Shown: piece after piece, positions 40,035 through 47,829 of the stretch
Position numbering within the stretch: position 1 is the first letter of the stretch
How the letters are laid out: each line of letters begins with the position of its first letter
Translations under genes and position numbers: made by a program
Notes under the pieces: generated by a model
Told to the model about the DNA's origin: nothing
The model's database searches: none
The model's input: the letters and a program-made list of their open reading frames with translations, nothing else
NCBI RefSeq assembly: GCF_001898575.1
Contig: NZ_MKUD01000072.1
Coordinates: 76,576 to 140,575 of the forward strand
DNA: 64,000 nt
Direction: 5' to 3'
From: Spirosoma sp. 48-14
GTDB lineage: Bacteria; Bacteroidota; Bacteroidia; Cytophagales; Spirosomataceae

Positions 40035-42563
40035 TCACCGACGAATCAGTACACCCGGATAAACCCCGGTACTTTTCTGACCTTTATAGACCAGTTGACC
40101 AGCTACCCAAACGGCTTCGATTCCGGTCGACAGGGCTTTATTGTCGCCAATACGGGCGTTATCCTGCACGGTGTCGGGGTTAAGTAAAACCAGATCGGCA
40201 TAATAGCCCGGCGCAATCACACCCCGATTTTTCAGCCCCAGATGTTCGGCGGTCAGGCTGGTCATTTTCTGAATGGCCGTTTCGATCGGCATTAGTTTCA
40301 GTTCACGTACATACCGACCCAGCACTCGGGTAAACGCTCCGTACCCGCGTGGATGCCCATCATTGGCGCCGTCGGAACAGATATTGGTATGCGGCCAGAC
40401 CAGAAAGCGTTTCACATCGACATCATCCATCGACTTACCCATAATGCCTTCTATACCGCCAGCTTCCGGATTTTTCTCCGAAAATGCGGCTGCTTCCGCC
40501 ACAAGTCCCATCAGGGTTTGAGCGGAGCTTTGCTGCCGCATCTGGGCTACTTCGCCAACGGTTTTCCCAGCATATGTTGGGTTTGCAGCAAACCGAACCA
40601 GCACCGACTGCGAGGGGTCGAATAATTGATTGACGGCAAATTCAGCGCTCGCCAGGTTGGTATAATCCCGTTTTGGGAATAAGACCCGCAAGGTCGACAT
40701 CCAGTACTCGTATGGATAACAATCGGCGGTAATATTGATGCCTTCTGAACGGGCCCGTTCGAGTTGAGCCAGTAGGCGCGTCGATTGGCCCCAGTTGTTC
40801 CGAAGGGCAATTTTCAGGTGCGAAATCTGAACCGGCATTTTTGTAGCCCGCCCAATCTCGATGATCTCATCTACGGCATCGTCCATCATCGCATCTTCAC
40901 TACGGATATGACTGATATACCGCCCACCGGAATCCGCTGCGACCTGCGCCAGTTGAACCACTTCGTCCCGATTCGAAAAAAACGCAGCTTCGTATTCCAG
41001 CCCGGTCGATAAGCCCAGCGATCCTTTACTCATTTCGGTCTGCAGCAACGCTTTCATCCAGTCAACCTCATCGGGTTTGGCAGTTCTGTAGAGACCATTG
41101 ACACCCATACTTTTCTGTCGTAACAGGGCGTGCCCCGTGTAACTCGCTACATTGATGGCGGATGGCTGCCGTTGCATACGGCTCTGTAAGGTATCCATCC
41201 AGTAGCCACCGCCATCCTGACCGATTACAATGGTTGTAATACCCTGATTCAACGCTGGGATGGCATCGGGTCTCGTACTGACATCGTGGTGGCTATGACT
41301 GTCGATAAAGCCCGGAGCCAATACCAGCCCACGCCCATCAGTCACGGATTCGTTCGGAAATGCTGTTAACTCCCCCACTTCCCAGATTCGGTCGCCCCGC
41401 ATCCGGACAGCCGCATTCCGACTGGCTGTTCCCGTACCATCAATCAGCCGAATGTTCGAAATAAGCTGCGTTTGCGGCAACTGAACAGGTTTCCCTTCCA
41501 GAATCTCACGGGCAATACGGCCAGCCGCATTGGACCCGTTTGTCAGCACAATCAATGTTTGTTTTTTATCAATATAGCGCAGGATCAATGTCCGAAAACC
41601 GACCCAGCCGCCCGTATGCATCAACACCTTGCCATTGTCTTCGATCATCCAGCCAAACCCATAGGGGTACGCGGTGCCATCATTCAGTTTAACGGGCGTA
41701 AAGGCCTCCTGTAAGGTACTGGCTTTGACGAGTTTTTCGGTGTACAGTGCCTGACTCCAGACGAGCAGGTCCTCCGCCGACGAATACACGTTCCCATCGC
41801 CCACGACTCCATCCAACCGGATCAAATCGTCTGGCACATTTCTGCCATTCTCCCGCCGAAATCCGTACACCCGATTGTGGGGAACGGTACTGCTTTTGTG
41901 GTAATAGATGTACGTATTCTTGAGCTTGAGTGGCCGGACAATAGCCTGGTTGAAAAAGTTTTCGATGGGCATTCCACTCACTTTGGTAACGATGGCTCCC
42001 AGCAGCACATAGCCTGTATTGCAGTATTCCCAGCGGTCGCCGGGTTGAAAAAGCAATGGGGGTTGGTAGTGATGCAGTAACTGAACCAGCCCGTCGTTGG
42101 TCAGCGTATCGAGTGGACCCAGGTATTTTTGCGCCAGATCGAAGTATTCGGGTAATCCGGATGTATGGTTCAACAAATCCCGGACCGAAATGCCTGAGTA
42201 CGGAAAATCGGGCAGATAGGTCTGGACACTTTCATCGTACATCAGCTTTCCCCGCTCCTGCAACTGCATGATCATCATGGCAATAAACTGCTTCGACACA
42301 GAAGCCAGGTTAAAAGCCGAACTGGTCGTCAGTGGTTCAGATGTTTCGCTATTGGCCACACCCAGCGCCTTTTTGTAACGAATTTTACCCTGTTCCGCTA
42401 CCAGGACCACCCCATTGAACATGGCCCGCTCATGGAGTTTAGTTAAAGCAGAATCGAGTGTTTTTAATCGGTTGCTTATTTGCGAAGTTGTCTTTTGGGC
42501 AAGGCTGGGGATGGATACAAGAAAAATCTGGGCGAGTAGGCAGAAACGGTAGAACGTACGCAT
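40035..42563 (-). CDS. fusion of a serine beta-lactamase-like hydrolase and an N-acyl-D-amino-acid deacylase
   Basis: An 842-residue exported protein (signal peptide ending SLAQ). Residues about 33-355 are a beta-lactamase/DD-peptidase-type serine hydrolase with SVSK (88-91), YCN (180-182) and HTGG (316-319). Residues about 368-835 are an amidohydrolase of the N-acyl-D-amino-acid deacylase type, with GFIDSHSHHD (419-427), HIRSE (552), SHLK (581) and CSDGAND (729). The segment that reads GNCG in classical D-aminoacylases is GQDG here, so one metal ligand differs. It diverges from a DgcN/DgcA-type operon, which suggests periplasmic release of D-amino acids from murein peptides. Confidence 0.88.
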   Translation of the reverse strand: MRTFYRFCLLAQIFLVSIPSLAQKTTSQISNRLKTLDSALTKLHERAMFNGVVLVAEQGKIRYKKALGVANSETSEPLTTSSAFNLASVSKQFIAMMIMQLQERGKLMYDESVQTYLPDFPYSGISVRDLLNHTSGLPEYFDLAQKYLGPLDTLTNDGLVQLLHHYQPPLLFQPGDRWEYCNTGYVLLGAIVTKVSGMPIENFFNQAIVRPLKLKNTYIYYHKSSTVPHNRVYGFRRENGRNVPDDLIRLDGVVGDGNVYSSAEDLLVWSQALYTEKLVKASTLQEAFTPVKLNDGTAYPYGFGWMIEDNGKVLMHTGGWVGFRTLILRYIDKKQTLIVLTNGSNAAGRIAREILEGKPVQLPQTQLISNIRLIDGTGTASRNAAVRMRGDRIWEVGELTAFPNESVTDGRGLVLAPGFIDSHSHHDVSTRPDAIPALNQGITTIVIGQDGGGYWMDTLQSRMQRQPSAINVASYTGHALLRQKSMGVNGLYRTAKPDEVDWMKALLQTEMSKGSLGLSTGLEYEAAFFSNRDEVVQLAQVAADSGGRYISHIRSEDAMMDDAVDEIIEIGRATKMPVQISHLKIALRNNWGQSTRLLAQLERARSEGINITADCYPYEYWMSTLRVLFPKRDYTNLASAEFAVNQLFDPSQSVLVRFAANPTYAGKTVGEVAQMRQQSSAQTLMGLVAEAAAFSEKNPEAGGIEGIMGKSMDDVDVKRFLVWPHTNICSDGANDGHPRGYGAFTRVLGRYVRELKLMPIETAIQKMTSLTAEHLGLKNRGVIAPGYYADLVLLNPDTVQDNARIGDNKALSTGIEAVWVAGQLVYKGQKSTGVYPGVLIRR

Positions 42564-42609
42564 AAGTTATTTAACAAAGAAGTAGGCCAATATAATCGCA
42601 TGCGTGCAA

Positions 42610-42617
42610 TATATTTG
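42610..42617 (+). promoter_or_regulatory. promoter -7 box for the dgcN-like operon
   Basis: TATATTTG fits TAnnTTTG, 44 bases before the ATG, within the 97-base divergent spacer. The adjacent palindrome CGCATGCG (42597-42604) could be an operator shared by both directions. Confidence 0.45.
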
Positions 42618-42660
42618 GCAATTGATAGAATTTGGTTTCAAAAAGTTTGTTAATTTCTGT

Positions 42661-43704
42661 ATGAACAACCGAGCTATACTGCTCACGGATGGATTACTGA
42701 GTACTCCCAATGCCAAGACCGCGCACGGCCTGATTCGTGGAACTGAACGGTATACGGTAGCTGGCGTAGTGGATGCGCCAATGGCCGGAAAGGATGCAGG
42801 TGTCGTTCTGGACGGGCACCCGCGCAACATACCTGTAGTTGAATCGGTCGATGAGGCTTTAACCCAACTTTCCCCTGTTACCTATGCCATCGTTGCCATT
42901 GCGACCAATGGTGGCGTTTTACCCGCTTCTATGCTCAACGACATCAGGCAATGCCTTGAACGGGGACTGTCGATCGTCAATGGGCTGCATGAATTTTTGA
43001 CCGATAAACCCGAACTCGTTGCCTTAGCCCAGCAACAGGGAGTTGAACTCATTGATGTACGACGCCCCAAACCCCGACACGAACTTCATTTCTGGACCGG
43101 AGCGGTTCGACAAATACCAGCTCCCATCATTGCCGTTATGGGTACCGACTGCGCCCTGGGTAAGCGAACCACTACCCGACTAATCCGGGAGGCTTGCGAA
43201 CAACATGGCCTAAACGCCCAGATGATTTATACGGGCCAAACCGGCTGGCTTCAGGGCGGGAAATACGGGTTTGTTTTCGACTCGACACTCAATGATTTTG
43301 TTTCGGGCGAACTGGAGCATGCCCTGGTCTCCTGCTGGCAGGAGACCGGAGCCAATGTGCTACTGATCGAAGGGCAGGCAGCTCTCCGAAATCCAAGCGG
43401 CCCCTGCGGGTCCGAGTTTCTGGTGTCGGGCAATGCGCGGTATGTGGTGCTGGTTCATGCACCCAAACGCATCTATTACGATCATGATCCTGCCTGGGGC
43501 GAAATTCCGTCCATCGAGTCGGAGATCGCGCTGATTCGTGCCTATAACTCAACGGTGATTGCGGTAGCGCTTAATACCGAGGATTGTACCGAGGAAGAGG
43601 CTTATCAGTATCAAAAAGAGTATCAGAATCGACTGGGGATTCCAATCTTACTGCCTTTGCAGGACGGTGTCAATGCCATCATCCCTGTCATAAAGTCTTT
43701 GTAG
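42661..43704 (+). CDS. DUF1611 P-loop protein, probable D-glutamate N-acetyltransferase (DgcN type)
   Basis: A 347-residue protein with an N-terminal Rossmann-like domain (LLTDGLLSTPNAKTAHGLIR, then VAGVVDAPMAGKDAG) and a C-terminal P-loop domain (Walker A-like GTDCALGKRTTTRLI near 164; TGQTGWLQGG; LIEGQAALRNPSGP). DUF1611 members include DgcN, reported to acetylate D-glutamate as the first step of D-glutamate use, and they commonly precede an epimerase gene, as here. The start at 42661 is the first sensible ATG; codons back to 42604 lie in the promoter. Confidence 0.75.
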   Translation: MNNRAILLTDGLLSTPNAKTAHGLIRGTERYTVAGVVDAPMAGKDAGVVLDGHPRNIPVVESVDEALTQLSPVTYAIVAIATNGGVLPASMLNDIRQCLERGLSIVNGLHEFLTDKPELVALAQQQGVELIDVRRPKPRHELHFWTGAVRQIPAPIIAVMGTDCALGKRTTTRLIREACEQHGLNAQMIYTGQTGWLQGGKYGFVFDSTLNDFVSGELEHALVSCWQETGANVLLIEGQAALRNPSGPCGSEFLVSGNARYVVLVHAPKRIYYDHDPAWGEIPSIESEIALIRAYNSTVIAVALNTEDCTEEEAYQYQKEYQNRLGIPILLPLQDGVNAIIPVIKSL

Positions 43705-43757
43705 AACCTACCCCTGACCATTTATTTTATTCGGGTATTGGGGCCAATTCGATTACC

Positions 43758-44825
43758 ATGCGTATCAAATCCGTTCGGGCTTACCTGAAAAACCTGGCGT
43801 TGACCAAGCCGTACACGATTGCTTACCAGACCACCTCGGATGTGGAGAATGTATTTCTGGAAATCGAACTCGACAACGGCATTGTTGGCATTGGTGCAGC
43901 CAATCCATCTCCCGATGTAGTGGGCGAGTCGCCGGAGCAGGCGCTCCACAATTTACAGGGTGAATGGGTTTTGGGGATGGTCGGCAAAGACATACGCCTG
44001 TTTATAAATCTGATCGAACAGGCGCAGAATCAGTTTCCGAAGGCACCCGGTACGCTGGCGGCTCTGGATATTGCCCTGCACGATGCGTTCGGACAATATC
44101 TGGATGTGCCGATTGTACAATTTTACGGACAGAAGATTCAAGCATTGCCAACCTCGGTAACCATCGGCATTATGAACGTAGCCGATACACTCGCCGAAGC
44201 AGCCGATTATTATCAGCAAGGCTTCCGGGTGTTGAAAGTAAAAACAGGGCTCGATGTTGATGAGGACATTGAGCGTATTCTGAAACTACGGGAACGCTAC
44301 CCTCATCCGTTTACGATCCGCGTGGATGCCAACCAGGGGTATTCACTGGCCGATTTGCAGAAATTTTGCCAGGAAACGGCTCAGGCTGCTGTCGAACTTA
44401 TTGAGCAGCCCCTGCCCGTTGGTCAGGAACAGGAGTTGTTAACCATGCCAGCATCCATACGCCAGACCTTAGCCGCTGATGAATCGCTAAAAGGGCCTGA
44501 AACCGCGTTGACGCTCACCCATCAGCCGCAACCGTTTGGTATTTACAACATCAAGTTGATGAAATGTGGGGGTATTCGTTCGGCTTTGGCCATCGCCACC
44601 ATCGCCGAACCTGCTGGAATTTCACTATTTTGGGGGTGCAACGACGAAAGTCGGGTGAGTATCGCAGCGGCCTTACACGCAGCCTTTGCCTGCCCACACA
44701 CCCGGTATATCGACCTTGATGGTAGCTTTGATCTGGCCGAAGATGTCGTTTCGGGTGGCTTTATCGTCGAAGACGGATTCATGCGGCCAACGGGTGGTAG
44801 CGGTCTTGGACTGGCAAAATTGTAA
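43758..44825 (+). CDS. enolase-superfamily dipeptide epimerase (L-Ala-D/L-Glu epimerase / DgcA type)
   Basis: A 355-residue member of the muconate-lactonising group. The catalytic features are visible: KVKTG (second Lys of the KxK pair near 160), metal ligands in RVDANQG, IEQPLP and ADES, and the opposite lysine in IKLMKCGG; the substrate loop near the N-terminus is YTIAYQTTSD. Such enzymes epimerise L-Ala-D-Glu from murein, or act as N-acetyl-D-glutamate racemase when paired with DgcN. The gene follows the DUF1611 gene by 53 bases. The upstream part of the frame (from 43584) overlaps that gene in another phase and is excluded. Confidence 0.85.
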   Translation: MRIKSVRAYLKNLALTKPYTIAYQTTSDVENVFLEIELDNGIVGIGAANPSPDVVGESPEQALHNLQGEWVLGMVGKDIRLFINLIEQAQNQFPKAPGTLAALDIALHDAFGQYLDVPIVQFYGQKIQALPTSVTIGIMNVADTLAEAADYYQQGFRVLKVKTGLDVDEDIERILKLRERYPHPFTIRVDANQGYSLADLQKFCQETAQAAVELIEQPLPVGQEQELLTMPASIRQTLAADESLKGPETALTLTHQPQPFGIYNIKLMKCGGIRSALAIATIAEPAGISLFWGCNDESRVSIAAALHAAFACPHTRYIDLDGSFDLAEDVVSGGFIVEDGFMRPTGGSGLGLAKL

Positions 44826-44837
44826 ACTCTATTACCC

Positions 44838-45785
44838 ATGCTTCCTTATTTCCCGTTCGGTCAGCGATTTAATGATAAAATGGGGACTACCCCCTTGTCG
44901 GAATCCGACCGATTGCTGGAAATAAACTCGCTTTATCCCTCAGAAATTGGTTTGAAACGCCAACTCCTGGCCGAGTTACCCACCTATTATTTTCAGGCGC
45001 TATCTGGTTATGAATCGGCCCAATGGGAAGCGCTTGAATGGCTTCTCTATAAGCTGGCGAATACCTATCCTGCCCAGTTTTCGCTAACCAGGCAGGACAA
45101 CCAGTGGCATTGGGTCAATCATATATTAGCCGAAGAAACGACGTTCAGGCAGGGGGATGACACCTCCCTTCCGCATGCACCACTCGACTGGGTTGGCCGT
45201 CAGGTTCAGGAAGATGTATTGCTTCTATCGGGTCACGAAGGGCGATTAGTAGCGGGTCAGCTCTGCTTTGCCAACGACTGGAGCCTGGACGAAAAAATCG
45301 GGCTTCCGTTCTGGCAGATTCACGCGCCAATCAACCCTATTGTTGAACCGATGATGCGTTCGGCCGAAGCCTTTATGCAGCGGCTACCAGCCGGTAAATC
45401 CTTCTGGCGGGCCAACTGGAGCGTTAAAGTAAGCAATCAGTTGGATAGGAGCACCCGGCATTTACCTACCTTAAAACAACAACTGAACGACTGCCTGCCC
45501 AGACTGACCATCGATACCATCGGCGATCAGCTATACTTACGCGTTGAACGGCAAACCCTGACCCGACTGCCCAAATCCGGGGTTATTCTGTTTACCATTC
45601 ATACGTACCAAAGCCGCCTGGCCGACGAAGCCGCTGACCCCAACCGGGCTGCCCGTATGGTACAGGTTTTCAGCACTACACCGCCAGCGATGATTGATTA
45701 CAAGAGTATGACCCATTTTTTACCTGCCCTGCTGAATTATTTAAGGGATAAAGCCAGAGCGATCAATGTGAATCCACTATCCTAA
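44838..45785 (+). CDS. haem-dependent oxidative N-demethylase alpha-subunit-like protein (DUF3445)
   Basis: A 315-residue protein. The family pattern is clear: YFPFGQRFNDKMGTTPL at the start, then DWVGRQVQEDVLLLSG, GQLCFANDWSLDEKIGLPFW, IHAPINP, and WRANWSVKV in the second half. Characterised relatives use haem to remove methyl groups oxidatively from amines. It lies 12 bases after the epimerase and 5 before the permease, so it belongs to the operon, yet its substrate in a D-amino-acid context is not obvious (perhaps an N-methylated amino acid). Confidence 0.75.
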   Translation: MLPYFPFGQRFNDKMGTTPLSESDRLLEINSLYPSEIGLKRQLLAELPTYYFQALSGYESAQWEALEWLLYKLANTYPAQFSLTRQDNQWHWVNHILAEETTFRQGDDTSLPHAPLDWVGRQVQEDVLLLSGHEGRLVAGQLCFANDWSLDEKIGLPFWQIHAPINPIVEPMMRSAEAFMQRLPAGKSFWRANWSVKVSNQLDRSTRHLPTLKQQLNDCLPRLTIDTIGDQLYLRVERQTLTRLPKSGVILFTIHTYQSRLADEAADPNRAARMVQVFSTTPPAMIDYKSMTHFLPALLNYLRDKARAINVNPLS

Positions 45786-45790
45786 TTTGT

Positions 45791-47137
45791 ATGCAACATC
45801 TCGCACGAACACTCGACACGCGCTCGGCCATTTTACTGGTGGTCAGCGGAATTATTGGCTCCGGTGTTTTTAAGAAAGTGGCCCCTATGGCGGCCGAATT
45901 AGGATCGCCTTTGCTGGTCGTAGCGTGCTGGATTGCAGCAGGTTTGGTTAGTCTGGCGGGCGCCCTAACGTACGCCGAAATAGCCGGTATGTTTCCGCAA
46001 TCGGGTGGTGAGTATGTCTATTTCAAAAAAGTATATGGGAAGCTATTTGCATTTCTGTATGGCTGGGGCGCTTTCACCGTCATGCGAACGGCTACCATTG
46101 CCGCTCTGGCCCACATTTTTGGCCAGTCCCTTGTTTCGCTGACCAGTATTCCTGACGCATTCGTAGAGCTTGCCGTTAAAAGCGTGGCCACGTTGCTCAT
46201 CCTATTTTTAAGCGTTATCAATTACCGGGGTATTACCGTCGCCGAAGGGCTTAGTCGCATTCTTATCTACCTTATTTTCATAGCGGTAGTGATTATCGCT
46301 ATCCTGGGATTTCAGGCAAAGTCGGGTAGTCTATCGAACCTCCTCCACGCCATACCACGCCCGAATACGACAGCCTATGGTAGCTTGCTCGGTTCACTGG
46401 TGGTCGCTTCACTCGGTGCTTTCTGGGGCTACGAAGGCTGGAATCAAATCGGCTATATTGGTGAGGAAATCAAAAATCCACAACGTAATCTGCCCATTGC
46501 GCTCAGCGTTGGCACCAGCATCGTTGTTGCTATTTACGTATTACTTAATATCGTGTATGTATACGTATTACCCATCGAAACGCTGGTACAATTAGCCAGC
46601 ACACCGGGTAAAATTGCCGCTGTCGAAGTCGTGCGGGAAGCGGCTGGCCAGTTTGGGGCCATCTTTATTTCGGTTCTGATTTTGGTAACTACCTCGAACT
46701 CGACGAATGCATCCATTCTGATGCCTGCTCGTATTTTCTATGCGATGGCGCGTGATGGCCTGTTCTTTAAAGCAGCCGCCACGATACACCCCCGCTATCA
46801 GACCCCTTCCGTTTCCATACTGTTTCAGTCTATGTGGTCACTGATTATGGTATGGTCGGGCAGCTTCGATCAGTTAACGGATATGCTCGTCTTTGCTTCG
46901 TTTATTTTTTATGGAGCCACAGCGCTGGGTGTACTCATTTTACGCACCCAACAACCTCAGCTAGAGCGTCCCTATCGGGTTATCGGCTATCCATTTGTGC
47001 CCGCCTTTTTTTGTGGTTGCTGTGCCTTACTGGTCATTATGACCCTGATTAACCAACCACGCGAGGCATTTACGGGCCTCGGTCTCATTGCTACCGGACT
47101 CCCCTTCTACTGGGTCTGGAGGAAGCGGGCGATTTGA
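45791..47137 (+). CDS. APC-family amino-acid permease
   Basis: A 448-residue membrane protein with about twelve hydrophobic segments. The APC-superfamily start SAILLVVSGIIGSGVFKK (TM1 with the GSG motif), EIAGMFPQSGGEYVY, and GAFWGYEGWNQIGYIGEEIKNPQRN (TM6 and the following loop) are those of the LAT/SLC7-like branch, which moves neutral or acidic amino acids. As the last gene of the operon, it is the likely importer of the amino acid processed by the DgcN/DgcA-type enzymes. Confidence 0.85.
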   Translation: MQHLARTLDTRSAILLVVSGIIGSGVFKKVAPMAAELGSPLLVVACWIAAGLVSLAGALTYAEIAGMFPQSGGEYVYFKKVYGKLFAFLYGWGAFTVMRTATIAALAHIFGQSLVSLTSIPDAFVELAVKSVATLLILFLSVINYRGITVAEGLSRILIYLIFIAVVIIAILGFQAKSGSLSNLLHAIPRPNTTAYGSLLGSLVVASLGAFWGYEGWNQIGYIGEEIKNPQRNLPIALSVGTSIVVAIYVLLNIVYVYVLPIETLVQLASTPGKIAAVEVVREAAGQFGAIFISVLILVTTSNSTNASILMPARIFYAMARDGLFFKAAATIHPRYQTPSVSILFQSMWSLIMVWSGSFDQLTDMLVFASFIFYGATALGVLILRTQQPQLERPYRVIGYPFVPAFFCGCCALLVIMTLINQPREAFTGLGLIATGLPFYWVWRKRAI

Positions 47138-47159
47138 AGTTTTCAGTATTGGGACGCGG

Positions 47160-47206
47160 GTTATGATGGGCGGATGCAAGAAGTGCTTGTATCCGCCCAT
47201 CGTAAC
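47160..47206. terminator. bidirectional terminator between permease and rhodanese genes
   Basis: A 21-bp stem (47160-47180 with 47186-47206) with two G-U pairs and loop AAGTG. It lies between two convergent genes. Confidence 0.8.
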
Positions 47207-47220
47207 TCGCAGCCGAATAC

Positions 47221-47688
47221 CTACTCAATCACCGGATAGCCTTTATCGATCCAGTCCGTTTTAAGGTTTTTGGCAATGTTAAGCAGTTTGTGATTCTTGA
47301 AACCCATTTCGTTGAGCTTCGTAAAGGCCGGACGTACATTGGGGCAATTTTTGAACGGGCAACAGCCACAGTAAATCACTATTGCCCGGTTTTTCGATTC
47401 TTTACTCAATAACTTTTCCAGTTTCGCCAGATTCTCTGCTTCTCCGGCGGGGCCTACACCTACCGACGTTTTAATCGTAGCCGCCGGACCTATACTGATG
47501 ATCAAGGGCTGCTTGGCATCTGGCGTGTTGATGGTAGCCGCCAGATCGGCGGGTTCCAGTAATTGGGCAGGCTGCCAGGGTTCTGCCCGCTTCCAGCTAA
47601 CCTGAGCGACCAATACGACGATGAGGGTTGCGATCAGAACAAACGGTAAATAACGCTTTGTCCGACTCAATGATATTTGTTTTTTCAT
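47221..47688 (-). CDS. membrane-anchored rhodanese-like protein
   Basis: A 155-residue protein with an N-terminal membrane anchor or signal (YLPFVLIATLIVVLVAQVSW) and a rhodanese-like domain (LEPADLAATINTPDAKQPLIISIG... IVIYCGCCPFKNCPNVRPAFTKLNEMGFKNHKLL, read as consecutive strands). The active-site loop holds three closely spaced cysteines (CGCCPFKNC), unlike the single catalytic Cys of ordinary rhodaneses, so metal or redox chemistry is possible. The start at 47688 lies downstream of a -7 box; the frame's earlier ATG at 47796 lies upstream of it. Confidence 0.75.
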   Translation of the reverse strand: MKKQISLSRTKRYLPFVLIATLIVVLVAQVSWKRAEPWQPAQLLEPADLAATINTPDAKQPLIISIGPAATIKTSVGVGPAGEAENLAKLEKLLSKESKNRAIVIYCGCCPFKNCPNVRPAFTKLNEMGFKNHKLLNIAKNLKTDWIDKGYPVIE

Positions 47689-47727
47689 ACGGTTACCCAA
47701 GGCAGGGTCATAAGGGGATTTACTCAA

Positions 47728-47735
47728 CAAAGATA
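47728..47735 (-). promoter_or_regulatory. promoter -7 box for the rhodanese-like gene
   Basis: TATCTTTG on the minus strand, 40 bases before the start at 47688. Confidence 0.5.
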
Positions 47736-47784
47736 AACGCTTAGATTTATAAGGATCCATTCTTTTACATGTCAGACAAAGAAG

Positions 47785-47792
47785 TACTTTTG
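47785..47792 (+). promoter_or_regulatory. promoter for the large T9SS cargo gene
   Basis: TACTTTTG with TTTT about 18 bases upstream; the ATG follows 37 bases later. It is divergent from the rhodanese promoter. Confidence 0.5.
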
Positions 47793-47829
47793 CCAATCTC
47801 CCATTCTATAGCGGTTAGTCTCTATCCAC

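Noticed and set aside
42661..47137. Idea that the operon is for muconate or sugar-acid catabolism because of the enolase-superfamily enzyme
   Set aside because: The partner DUF1611 gene, amino-acid permease and divergent D-aminoacylase fit amino-acid or dipeptide chemistry better; no aromatic or sugar-acid genes are present.
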